Made by a program: the position numbers and the translations under genes. 41,803 bases of DNA from an uncultured Collinsella sp. (GTDB lineage: Bacteria; Actinomycetota; Coriobacteriia; Coriobacteriales; Coriobacteriaceae): NCBI GenBank assembly GCA_900548265.1, contig URKG01000017.1, positions 1 to 41,803 of the forward strand, in the 5' to 3' direction. Each line of letters opens with the position of its first letter. The first letter of the stretch is position 1. This document shows positions 8,310 through 17,500 of the stretch, piece after piece. Under the pieces are notes generated by a model. That model was not told where the DNA came from and did no database searches. It worked only from the letters and a program-made list of their open reading frames with translations.

Positions 8310-8572
8310 TAGGCGATCTCGGCGCGAGCGGCCTCGATGGCGCGCGTAAGCTGGTCGGCGCAGGAGGTCTTTTTCATACCGCAGGTATTACCGGCGAGAA
8401 CCTCGATTACGCGATCGGCAGGAGCGCCCTCGACCAGCTTGGAGATTGCCTTGAGATTGCCGTCGCAGCCACCGGTAAACTCAACGCCTATCACCTTGTT
8501 GCCGTCATCGGAAAGGTCAAGGTGAATATTGCGAGCACACACGCCCTGAGGCTTGTAATCAAACGAAATCAT
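8309..8572 (-). CDS. TSCPD domain protein (TIGR03905 type)
   Basis: This 87-residue protein matches the TIGR03905/TSCPD family, small proteins related to the C-terminal domain of adenosylcobalamin-dependent ribonucleotide reductase. It has the GVCARNIHLD start, a VEFTGGCDGNLKAISKLVEG core and a GNTCGMKKTSCADQLTRAI tail with conserved Cys and Gly. Cysteines at about 12, 35, 63 and 69 suggest metal or redox chemistry, but its biological role is not established. GAGGGG precedes the ATG at a good distance. It is the first gene of a two-gene unit with the Tat lipoprotein. Confidence 0.85.
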   Translation of the reverse strand: MISFDYKPQGVCARNIHLDLSDDGNKVIGVEFTGGCDGNLKAISKLVEGAPADRVIEVLAGNTCGMKKTSCADQLTRAIEAARAEIA

Positions 8573-8636
8573 GCGATCCCCTCTCAGAATGTTATTCGAG
8601 ACGACTATTATCCCCGTCTTTCCCTAAATGCAACGA

Positions 8637-8674
8637 GGCGCTTTGCCGGCAACACACATTACCAGCAAAGCGCC
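8637..8674. terminator. Terminator-like hairpin after purB
   Basis: Thirteen-base arms (GGCGCTTTGCTGG with CCGGCAAAGCGCC on the minus strand) enclose a 12-base loop, about 30 bases downstream of purB. The T-tract is weak, so it may act as a transcript-end stabiliser. Confidence 0.5.
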
Positions 8675-8700
8675 CTAAAAAGCTAACGTTATGCCCGAAC

Positions 8701-10047
8701 CTACTCGAAGCTCAGCTGCTCCAGACGATCAAAGACCGTGTCGATACGGGTGAGGAAGTCCCATGGATCAAAGATCTCGTCGAGCTTCTCCTGGCTGACG
8801 GTGCAGCGCGGGTCGGCCTCGAGACGCTCCTTAAAGATGGGGCCGGAGACACAATCCTGTACCTCGTGCCAGGTTGCCATGGCGTTCTCCTGCACAATGG
8901 CGTACGCGTCCTCGCGGGTGATGCCCGTATCGACGAGGGCGAGCAGCACCTTGGAGGAGAAGATGAGGCCGCGGGTCTTATTGAGGTTGGCCATCATGCG
9001 GGCAGGGTACAGCTGCAGGCCGTCGATAACGCGAATGAGGCACTGGAACATGTGGTCGAGGGCGATGAAGCTGTCGGCCTGGGCGACGCGCTCGGCAGAG
9101 GAGTGCGAAATGTCACGCTCGTGCCACAGGGCGACGTTGTCGAAGGCAACCTGCGCGTTGGCCTTCACGACGCGCGACAGGCCGCAGACCTTCTCCATGG
9201 TGATGGGGTTGCGCTTGTGCGGCATGGCGGAGCTGCCCTTTTGACCCTTACGGAACGGTTCCTCGGCCTCGAGTGTATCGGTCTTCTGCAGATTGCGAAC
9301 CTCGGTAGCGATGCGCTCACAGGTGGCCGCGGTGGTGGCGAGAACGCCGGCGAGGTAGGCGTGATGATCGCGGCTAATAACCTGCGTGGACAGCGGGTCG
9401 TGAACCAGGCCCAGGTGCTCGCAGACATATTCCTCGACAAACGGCTCGATGGAGCTGTACGTGCCGACAGCGCCCGAGATGGCACCAAAGGCAACGTTCT
9501 TGCGGGCATCCTCAAGACGGTCCAGATCGCGCTTGAGCTCCCAGGCCCAAGAGCCAAACTTCATGCCAAAGGTCATCGGCTCGGCATGGATGCCATGAGT
9601 GCGGCCGGCGCAGAGCGTGTTGCGCTCCTCGAAGGCGCGACGCTTGCAAATCTCGCCGAGCTTCTTGACGTCCTCGATGATCAGGTCGCAGGCCTGGGTG
9701 AGCTGGTAGCACAGGGCCGTGTCGCCCAGATCCGAGCTGGTCATGCCATAGTGAACCCAGCGGCTGGGCTTGGGGTCGCCCTCGGGAACATCGGCATCGA
9801 TGTATTCCTTCATGTTGGTCAGGAAGGCAATGACGTCGTGGCGCGTGACTTCCTCGATCTCATCGACCTTCGCCTTCTCAAAGTTGGCATGGTCGCGGAT
9901 CCACTGGGCCTCGTCTTTGGAAATACCGATCTTGCCGAGCTCCGCCTGGGCCTCGCAGGCCAGAACCTCGATTTCCTGCCAAATGGCGTACTTGTTCTCG
10001 AGGGAGAAGATGTGTCCCATCTCCGGGCGGGTATAGCGATCGATCAT
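8701..10047 (-). CDS. purB: Adenylosuccinate lyase
   Basis: This enzyme of about 448 residues cleaves SAICAR and adenylosuccinate, releasing fumarate, at two steps of purine synthesis. The family signature with the catalytic serine loop is clear (KGSSAMPHKRNPI), as are RTHGIHAEPMTFG and HYGMTSSDLGDTA. The ATG after AAAAGGAGCCGCT was chosen; a frame extension of 22 codons has no ribosome binding site. It is a single gene that acts one step after the product of purC, which lies 4 kb away, and both share the minus strand. Confidence 0.96.
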   Translation of the reverse strand: MIDRYTRPEMGHIFSLENKYAIWQEIEVLACEAQAELGKIGISKDEAQWIRDHANFEKAKVDEIEEVTRHDVIAFLTNMKEYIDADVPEGDPKPSRWVHYGMTSSDLGDTALCYQLTQACDLIIEDVKKLGEICKRRAFEERNTLCAGRTHGIHAEPMTFGMKFGSWAWELKRDLDRLEDARKNVAFGAISGAVGTYSSIEPFVEEYVCEHLGLVHDPLSTQVISRDHHAYLAGVLATTAATCERIATEVRNLQKTDTLEAEEPFRKGQKGSSAMPHKRNPITMEKVCGLSRVVKANAQVAFDNVALWHERDISHSSAERVAQADSFIALDHMFQCLIRVIDGLQLYPARMMANLNKTRGLIFSSKVLLALVDTGITREDAYAIVQENAMATWHEVQDCVSGPIFKERLEADPRCTVSQEKLDEIFDPWDFLTRIDTVFDRLEQLSFE

Positions 10048-10149
10048 AGCGGCTCCTTTTTGGTTATTGGCACGTTGGTCGTAACCCAACCATTGTACCG
10101 TGCGCAGGTGCAAGTATGGGCAGCAGGCATTAACCTAACATTTTGGAAT

Positions 10150-10204
10150 TGGAGCGGGCAACGGGACGTCTGCGCATTTGCTTCGCAAAACCGCACCGGC
10201 TTCA
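10150..10204. repeat. Copy 1 of tRNA-Gly tail direct repeat
   Basis: The first 18 bases (TGGAGCGGGCAACGGGAC) equal the 3' end of tRNA-Gly at 10473, including CCA. The following 37 bases match copy 2 at 10281 with about two differences. Confidence 0.75.
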
Positions 10205-10280
10205 GTGGCATACCGAGATCCGGGGAAGTGTGGGAGCAAAGCGGGCTGAATCTACCATTCCCGAAATCTTCCTTGCTCCA

Positions 10281-10335
10281 TGGAGCGGGCAACGGGACGT
10301 CCGCGTATTTGCTTCGCAAAACCGCACCGGCTTCA
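10281..10335. repeat. Copy 2 of tRNA-Gly tail direct repeat
   Basis: This starts with the same 18-base tRNA-Gly 3' end as copy 1, 131 bp away, and shares its next 37 bases. To its right are GC-rich inverted repeats, a T-arm-like stretch and the real tRNA-Gly gene. Confidence 0.75.
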
Positions 10336-10402
10336 GGCGCCTGTCGGCGCCTTCGCCTGCTCGCTACAAACGCTTCGCGTTTGCTTAACGCTCGCACCCT
10401 GG

Positions 10403-10417
10403 CGGGTTCGAGTCCCG
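10403..10417. repeat. T-arm-like stem beside tRNA-Gly
   Basis: CGGGTTCGAGTCCCG resembles a tRNA T-arm and lies just past the tRNA-Gly terminator. This is the same arrangement as at tRNA-Lys (1532). Confidence 0.5.
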
Positions 10418-10430
10418 GCGCTTGATAGTA

Positions 10431-10470
10431 AAAAGCACGGCAACGTAACGCTGCCGTGCTTGTGCTTTTT
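10431..10470 (-). terminator. Terminator of tRNA-Gly
   Basis: AGCACGGCA pairs with TGCCGTGCT around a 9-base loop, and the flanks are A-rich and T-rich. It begins two bases past the CCA of tRNA-Gly. Confidence 0.75.
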
Positions 10471-10472
10471 AC

Positions 10473-10547
10473 TGGAGCGGGCAACGGGACTCGAACCCGC
10501 GAGTGTCAGCTTGGGAAGCTGATGCCTTACCACTTGGCGATGCCCGC
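10473..10547 (-). tRNA. tRNA-Gly(CCC)
   Basis: A 75-nt cloverleaf with encoded CCA has acceptor stem GCGGGCA pairing with TGCCCGC, anticodon loop TTCCCAA (anticodon CCC) and T-loop TTCGAGT. Its 3' 18 bases recur twice to the left. Confidence 0.95.
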
Positions 10548-10560
10548 TTGTGTGTTGGCT

Positions 10561-10590
10561 AGTATAACGCGGTTGTCTTGTTCGATACAA
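10561..10590 (-). promoter_or_regulatory. Promoter of tRNA-Gly
   Basis: On the minus strand TTGTAT and TATACT are 18 bases apart, and the -10 box lies 13 bases upstream of the tRNA. The -10 box is good and the -35 box is weak. Confidence 0.5.
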
Positions 10591-10844
10591 GGGTGGTGAT
10601 GCTTGTTTTAGCTGTGGAGATTCGTTTGAAAATCACGTCAATTGTGGAGACGAGGATCTTTGACTTCCTGTTCTCCCTATCTTCTACCTGCACTTTTGCT
10701 TGATTGTTGTATTTGAGCTCAATTTGTCAGGAATTGGGCAAGCTTTTGGTCAGGCTCCGGTACTTACCCGCATGAACCTCGGGGGTAGCCTCATCCTACG
10801 CGTCGCAGCCTCCCCGTGCGGCGCACGAGGGATAAGGAGCAGCC

Positions 10845-13800
10845 ATGTCCAACGCACCCACGCACTCTGTCCACAGCGCAATCGCAACAGGTCCGCTGCT
10901 CCTGCTCCTCTTCCTGCTTTTCGGCTGCCTGGCACCGGGAGCCGCATTTGCCGTCGATGGCTACGACCAGCTCGGCTTCCGCACTATTAGCGATGATTGT
11001 GGGCCCTTCCTCATCGGCAAGTATGAAGCTCAAGACGCCTCGATTGCCTACTGCATGAACCAGGAGCGCCCCGGCCCCACCAAGCCGGGCGGCCCATGGC
11101 TCAACTTTGATCAAGGCTGGGTGTGGCTCGACGACGAGTTCGCGGCAATCGTTTGTCACGGATATCCTACCGCCACGTCGTTTGGCGGTTACCATCTTTC
11201 ACCCGATCGTGCCCGCGCCGCAACCCAGCTTGCCGTATGGATGCTCAACGGCACTACCCATGTCGACGGTACCTACTCTTACACGACCGCTCAGGGCAAA
11301 ACCAAGAGTGGGCACTTTACCACTGACAATGAAGTCGTGGCGGCGGCGCGGTGGCTCCACGACAGCGCAAAATCAGGAAGCATCAAAGCCGCTCCGCACC
11401 GCGCGCGGCGCTATCTAGGAGCCGTATCGGGCGGCAGCAAACGTCAGGACATGCTCTATGTACTGCCGGCGGTCTCTGTTTCCTTCCAAAAGCAGTCTGC
11501 AAACGCTGCCATTACCAGCGGAAACAATACTTATCAGTTTGCCGGGGCAACATTCGATGTTTTTGAGAGCGCCAGCGACGCACGTGTTGGCACCATCCAG
11601 ATGGACAGCAACGGTCGGGCGCAAGCAACACTTCTGCCCAACACAGCATACTACCTAGTTGAAACGAAGGCGCCGGCCGGCTATGTCCCCCGCCACGATC
11701 GCATCGCCTTTACCACGGGGAATGACGGCGGGCGGGTCGCCATTGATGAACAGCCCGGCACCATCAACCTGCGTATCGTAAAACTCGATACCGCGACGAA
11801 TGCCGGCCCCCAGGTAGGTTCTTCACTCGCAGGAGCAGAGTTCACGTGTGTGTCGCAATCAACCCCTGGATGGGCGCAAATCCTCACGACCGACGAAAGC
11901 GGTCAGGCCACCCTCGCCGATGTCCCCTTAGGAACCTTTACCATCTACGAATCAAAAGCCCCCGAGGGCTACCTGCCATCCAACGACAGCTGGACCTATA
12001 CCGTTGGAGCCGACCAGCTCGGCGATTCAGGCGTGGTCGAGATCGAATCTCGCATTTCCGATATCCCCATTGCGTTTGACCTTGAGATTTCCAAATTCAA
12101 GGATTACGGCAATAGCGACCAATCCGGCCTGGAGCAACCGGCGGGTGGTGTTGTCTTTGAGGTTGTCAGCAACAGTTCTCAGCAGGTTGTTGGCACACTG
12201 ACCACAAACATCTATGGCTTTGCCTCCACCAAAGATCAGCCCGAAGCATGGTTCGGCACAGGCAAGCGACCCGCCGGTGTCCACGGAGCTGCCCCATACG
12301 ACCGTGCCGGCTACACGATTCGCGAGGTTCCGGAAACCGTCCCCGAGGGTTTTAAACGTGCAGGGGAATGGACCGTCGGGGCCAATCAGATTTCCAACGG
12401 CGCCGAGCTTCAATATATCGTGGACAACCACGCGCTGTCGACGCATCTCCAGATTGTAAAACGCGATGCCCAAACAGGCGCTTCTGTTCCACTAGCCGGA
12501 TTCACCTTCCAACTCCTCGACAGCAATCACGAACCTGTCTCACAAACTTGCTGGTATCCAGCACATAACGTAATGGACACCTTTACGACTGACGCGACCG
12601 GGACCGTCACACTGCCCGAATCGCTCGTGCCGGGCACCTATTATGTACGCGAAACCTCGGCCAAAGAGCCCTATCTTGTCGGCGAAGAGATCGAGGTAAA
12701 CATACCCGCCGACATGAACCTAACGCCCGTTGCAGTCGCCTCGTATTATGACCACGCCGCGACCGGAAACATCAGGATCGTTAAAACCGATGCCATAGAC
12801 GGCAGCAGCCTCGCGGGCGCCGTCTTTGAGATCCGCGCCTCGGGTGATATCGTGCGCCCCGACGGTAGCATTGCCGCGCTCGACGGTGAGACTGTCACGA
12901 CCGTCACGACGGATGAAACTGGAGAAGCACGCGCGGACAACCTCCCACTGGGATCTGGCACCGCACGCTACGAGGTTGTCGAGACTCAAGCGCCGGCAGG
13001 CTTCTTGCTCGATCAGACAACCCATATTGTTGCCCTTACTTATGCCGACCAGAAAACACCCGTTGTAGAAGCACGGCTTAACGTATCCGACGATTACACC
13101 AAGGTTGATATCTCCAAGGTCGATGCAAGCGGTGAGCAAGAAGTGGAAGGCGCACAGCTCACCTTATATGGTCCCGATAAAACCGAAATAGACTCCTGGA
13201 CCTCATCCGACAAGCCGCACCGCGTCGAACATCTTGCACCTGGCACCTACTCGTTGCGCGAAATGATGTCTCCGCGGACCTATGACCTTGCCGAGGAGAT
13301 AACGTTTGAAATAAAAGATACGGGAGAAGTCCAATCCGTCGCGATGAAGGATGCGCCCATCGAGATCAAGGGGCAGGTCGACAAGCGTCAGGAACTTGTC
13401 CAACCTATCGAAAAGGGCCTGTTGGCTAACGGCGATGGTAAAAACCGCGCCACGACGCAAACCAATAGTGATGGGCTTTTCTCCTATACCATCGATGCTC
13501 GAAACGATTCCGCTACTTGGGTTGATGAGTTTACGATTACCGATGATCTTGAGTGCGCCAAAGACGGCACGGCGAGATTCATCTCAATCGAAACCCCCGT
13601 CGCCATCGGCGACCTCAACGGTCTGTGCAACGTATGGTACCGCACGACGCCGTTGGACTCGACAGACGTCGATGAGCCGGCAAACGCGACACTTGACGAT
13701 GGGCACGAAAATCCTTGGCTTGAGTCCGACGAAGTAAAAGAGAGCCTGGGTGAGGACTGTCGCCTCGTCGATTACGACGGTTGGCACCTCTGGAAGGCGG

Positions 13801-14276
13801 ATATCTCGACCACGGAATCCACCACACTCGAGGCGGAAGAGCTCGACCTTGCATCCAATACCGTCGTAACGGGCATTCGAATTGAATACGGTGCGGTAGC
13901 CGCCGACTTTACGACTCGAAGCGATGCGGATTCTTGGACCCGCGATGATCTCAAAGATGAGCACGACGACCTTGACGATGCCAAAGCAATCCTTGGTGCA
14001 GACGCTCGGGGCGCAGTCGTGCACATGCAGGCAACATCGGCTTATACGCCCCAAACCGCACTCACCAACAGCGCACGCGTCGATCTTTGTCGCAACGGCG
14101 GCGGCGATAAACTTGAGTCACATGACGAGGACTGTGTCATTCAACGCTGTACCCTACCGCAGGACCTACCGGCAACAGGACCAGTTCCCATCGCCGCTTG
14201 CATCACCGCGCTCCTGACCTCGGGTGCCGCAGCCCTATGGTTCGCTCGCCTTAGGTCGATCCCAAAGAAGCGCTAG
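10845..14276 (+). CDS. LPATG-anchored thioester-domain adhesin
   Basis: This 1143-residue surface protein has a signal peptide (residues 1-36, ending GAAFA). A thioester domain follows, where Cys70 (AYCMNQ) and Gln128 in the TQLAVW motif should form an internal ester able to bond host or partner surfaces covalently. About six SpaA/Cna-B type repeats run from about 210 to 840, each with an E-x-x-AP-x-GY-like element (ETKAPAGY, ESKAPEGY, ETQAPAGF) typical of isopeptide-stabilised folds. A region of about 250 residues that I do not recognise follows. The end is LPATG at 1108-1112, a hydrophobic helix and a basic tail: a sortase signal. AAGGAG precedes the ATG. No sortase gene lies in the window, and the gene runs against its neighbours. 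It is probably a host- or cell-binding stalk. Confidence 0.93.
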   Translation: MSNAPTHSVHSAIATGPLLLLLFLLFGCLAPGAAFAVDGYDQLGFRTISDDCGPFLIGKYEAQDASIAYCMNQERPGPTKPGGPWLNFDQGWVWLDDEFAAIVCHGYPTATSFGGYHLSPDRARAATQLAVWMLNGTTHVDGTYSYTTAQGKTKSGHFTTDNEVVAAARWLHDSAKSGSIKAAPHRARRYLGAVSGGSKRQDMLYVLPAVSVSFQKQSANAAITSGNNTYQFAGATFDVFESASDARVGTIQMDSNGRAQATLLPNTAYYLVETKAPAGYVPRHDRIAFTTGNDGGRVAIDEQPGTINLRIVKLDTATNAGPQVGSSLAGAEFTCVSQSTPGWAQILTTDESGQATLADVPLGTFTIYESKAPEGYLPSNDSWTYTVGADQLGDSGVVEIESRISDIPIAFDLEISKFKDYGNSDQSGLEQPAGGVVFEVVSNSSQQVVGTLTTNIYGFASTKDQPEAWFGTGKRPAGVHGAAPYDRAGYTIREVPETVPEGFKRAGEWTVGANQISNGAELQYIVDNHALSTHLQIVKRDAQTGASVPLAGFTFQLLDSNHEPVSQTCWYPAHNVMDTFTTDATGTVTLPESLVPGTYYVRETSAKEPYLVGEEIEVNIPADMNLTPVAVASYYDHAATGNIRIVKTDAIDGSSLAGAVFEIRASGDIVRPDGSIAALDGETVTTVTTDETGEARADNLPLGSGTARYEVVETQAPAGFLLDQTTHIVALTYADQKTPVVEARLNVSDDYTKVDISKVDASGEQEVEGAQLTLYGPDKTEIDSWTSSDKPHRVEHLAPGTYSLREMMSPRTYDLAEEITFEIKDTGEVQSVAMKDAPIEIKGQVDKRQELVQPIEKGLLANGDGKNRATTQTNSDGLFSYTIDARNDSATWVDEFTITDDLECAKDGTARFISIETPVAIGDLNGLCNVWYRTTPLDSTDVDEPANATLDDGHENPWLESDEVKESLGEDCRLVDYDGWHLWKADISTTESTTLEAEELDLASNTVVTGIRIEYGAVAADFTTRSDADSWTRDDLKDEHDDLDDAKAILGADARGAVVHMQATSAYTPQTALTNSARVDLCRNGGGDKLESHDEDCVIQRCTLPQDLPATGPVPIAACITALLTSGAAALWFARLRSIPKKR

Positions 14277-14285
14277 CGCGATGAA

Positions 14286-14321
14286 AAAGCGGGCGAGCCA
14301 GTCCCCTGGCTCGCCCGCTTT
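14286..14321. terminator. Strong bidirectional terminator
   Basis: A perfect 16-bp stem (AAAGCGGGCGAGCCAG with its complement) around a 4-base loop is flanked by A and T tracts. It separates the convergent adhesin and small membrane protein genes. Confidence 0.85.
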
Positions 14322-14342
14322 CAATCATTTAAATCGCCGTAT

Positions 14343-14561
14343 CTACTCTGCAGACGAAGATCCACCATCAACGATTGCCTGCTCGGACTCAGGAATCCCA
14401 TCGGCACCCGTGCTCTGTTCTTGCTCCACCTCTTCGCTGATTGCGGAGGCGGGGGTCGAGCCCTTCGCACCCACGATGTAGGCAGCCCCAAATCCTAACG
14501 CAATGGCAATCAAGGTCAAAATCACGTAGACAGGCCAATGGCGCTTAATATACGAAAACAC
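14343..14561 (-). CDS. Small single-TM membrane protein
   Basis: This 72-residue protein has a short basic start (MFSYIKRH), one membrane helix near residues 9-31 and an acidic, Ser/Glu/Gly-rich tail predicted outside the cell. It starts with GTG 6 bases after AAGGAG and lies 21 bases downstream of the M28-like gene, so the two probably share a transcript. No family is recognised. The shared strongly acidic character of both proteins suggests they may work together, which is inference. Confidence 0.6.
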   Translation of the reverse strand: MFSYIKRHWPVYVILTLIAIALGFGAAYIVGAKGSTPASAISEEVEQEQSTGADGIPESEQAIVDGGSSSAE

Positions 14562-14582
14562 GTTGACTCCTTAGAGCTCCGT

Positions 14583-17500
14583 CTACGAACGGCGGATAAC
14601 CTCGGTCACGACCTCGGATACCGTAGCAATGTTCGTCGGGTTGACATTGTGGGGCAGGTCGTCCTCGGTACGAGCGCAAGCCAGACGCGTGCCGTCCACG
14701 CCGGCGATGGTAAGGGCTCGGCGGCTCGCCTCGAGCGCAGCATAGGCATCGGTCTTGGCATAGGGCATCTCGAGCGCGCCACAATCGACATGGAACGACT
14801 TGCAGACCTTGCTGACCAGGTTCATGATGCGGCGATCGCCCTTGAGCAGTTGTTGTTCGCCCTCGACCGTCACCACCGAAAGCCTACCGGCGCCGACGGA
14901 TTCAAGATTGATAAAGAATACGCCGCGGAGCTTATCGCGATGCGAAGCCAAGAAGGCCTTCATGCCAGCGCCATCACAATCCGAGGCGCCCGTTGCCACA
15001 AACCAGATATCGTGACCGAGCAGCTCATCATCGCCCATAGAGGCGACAGCCGAGAGCATATCTTCGGAAGAAGCGCCATCGGAAGACGTAGCGCCACCCT
15101 TCCAGCCATCGTTATCGTCCTCGAAGTTATCCCACGAACCGATACCACGACCGGACTTCTTGGCATCGTAATCGTCTTCGACGCCCAGCCAGTCACTCAT
15201 GCTGTCCTGCTCGTTTTTCTTTTTACGGCCGAACAGACCACCCAGGCCGCGCTTACGAGACTTGGGTGCCGCCGGGGCGGGAGCCGAAATGGTCTCGATC
15301 GGCTGTGCGCCCGACGCAACGGGCACAGGAGGCGCAACGGGTGCCGATGTGGGTTCGGGGCCCTGGGCAGTAGCAAAGGGATCGTTGACCTGTGCGGAGG
15401 GGTCGGGAAGGTCGAACAGCGACGTGCGAGACGCAACGTTTGCCTGCTTCATAGACGGCAGCGACGGATCGGGGACCGAAGCCAGCGGAGACGAGGAAGG
15501 TGCAGGCGACGGTGCCGACGCCGGATCGGGAACATTCATCTGCGGGCGCGGCGATGCCTGGGAGGAAATCTGGGCCATAAGGGAATCGACCGTTTCGTCC
15601 TGGGTGGGAGCGACATTGGCAACCGTGGCACCGGAACCACTCGGGGTCGGCATGGTGAAAATCTGCGTGGAATAAGGCCTCGACTCATCCGTCTCGGGAG
15701 TCTCGGAAACCGCAGGCACTTCCTCCTGCTCGACCTCGGTCGAATCATCTTGCTCGGCTGCCGCGTATTGCTCTTCGTCAGAGTTGGCCTCGACGGGCTC
15801 GTCCTCGGCGGCATCTTGGATTTCGGCAGCATCAACAGGCTCGTCATCGTCTGCCGCGTCGCCCTGCTCATCGGAAACAGGAAGGGGCTCGGCAATCGCG
15901 GTGCCCTGTTTTTCAAACGTTATCGTGGAATCGAACTGCGCGGCATCAAACGACATGGTGCTATCGACGTGCTGCTGAGCCTCGAAAGACGTCGTCGCTT
16001 CAACAACATCCGCGGACGCCGGTTGCTGGGACTCAAAGGACGTTGTAGCTTCGGCGGCTTCGACGGGCGCGGACTGCATAGCCTCGTTCTGCTCGAACTC
16101 TTGCGCCGCGAGCTCACGTGCCGCCTCGGCTGCCTGCTGCTGAGCGATAGCCTCCTGCTCGGCAGCCTCGCGTGCGGCAGCGCGCTTCTCCTCGAAATCG
16201 TCGACAAATTTCTTGCCCTTTGCAAACGCACCCTTAAAGAAGTTGGAAGCGCTGGCGCCAATCGACGAGAACGCGGATGCAATATCGGCATGGGGCGTTG
16301 CCGCGGGAATCTCGGCCGAGAAATCAGTATCGCTCTCGTAAGACACGCGCCTCGGTTGTTCAACGTAATCGTCGTCAGACTCGTCCGCAACGTCTTGCGC
16401 CGGTGCGGCGGGAGCCAAAATGTCCAATCCTGCCGCGGGATCGAACGCGGACACCGCCTCGGGATCGGCAACGGCAGCGGTAACCGCGGCAGACTCATCA
16501 TCCGCAGCGACAACGGGCGCAGGCGCAGCCACGACGGGGGCAGGCTCGGGCTCAAACGTTGGCTCCTCGCCCTCCTCGTAATCGAGCGTGCAGGACTCGG
16601 GAAGCATTCCGAGCGCACGGATGGCATCCGAACCAAAGCGGATGTTGCCGGCGGCGTTGCGATAGAGCTTGGGCTCGGGCTCGGCAGACTCCTCCGCCGG
16701 CTCGGCAGCGGGAACCTCGTCATTGAACTCTTCGGCCTGGACATCCTGATTCTGATCCTCGGGCACGATGGCGCCAATCAGCGTCTCGTCGGCAGACGCA
16801 CCCTCAAAGCCCTCGATCTGCTCGTCGAAAGCCTCACCCTGTTCGGGCTCGGTTTGAGCGTCGGGAGCAATCGGCTGACCGAACTCGTCCTCGGCGTAGG
16901 TAGGCTCTTCATACTCGATGGTGTTGCCGTAGTCGTTTTGCTGCTGGGCCGCGGCATACTCCGCCGCCGCGCGCGCCATTTCCTCGGCACGACGTTTCTG
17001 CTCCCCAAAATAGGTATCGAACGGAACATCGTCGGGAAACTCGTTTTCGCCCTGGAAGGGAGCAACGTTGTCCATAACGCCGAGCATAGCGGCGACAGAA
17101 GACTTGTTGCACACCGCGCCGGACGTATAGGGAAGAATGTGGCGGTTAGAGATGATGTTTGCCGCGTTGGCAAGTGCAACGAGGGAAGCGAGGATCGCGA
17201 CAATCCACAGCAGAACCTTGAGCGCGCCGGGGAGCGGCAGGATACGCAGGATGGCAACGGCAGCAGGGGCAACCGTGGCAACGGGCAGCAGCTTGGCGAT
17301 GAGCGCACGATACGAAGCATAGGGCTCCCGGGCGAGCAGCTCAGCACGGGGAGAGTCGTAGTGTGCGACAACGACCACCGGGCGGTTACGCGGGGACGCG
17401 AGCGGGCCCGAGGCCTTGTGGTAGGCGATGACATTTTGGCTCACGCCCGTCTTGCCCAGGCGCGAAACCACGGGGTGGCCCGTGCGCTCGAGCACGTAAA

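Noticed and set aside
10150..10335. Repeats left of tRNA-Gly as a small CRISPR array
   Set aside because: There are only two copies plus the tRNA end, spacing is uneven (131 and 192), and no cas genes are present.
8866..10425. Long plus-strand open frame opposite purB
   Set aside because: It is antisense to purB and runs on into the tRNA-Gly repeats, with no start site or family motif.
10700..10844. Riboswitch before the adhesin gene
   Set aside because: GGTAGCC-like words hinted at a cyclic-di-GMP type, but the required conserved core is missing; only a simple hairpin near the ribosome binding site is visible.
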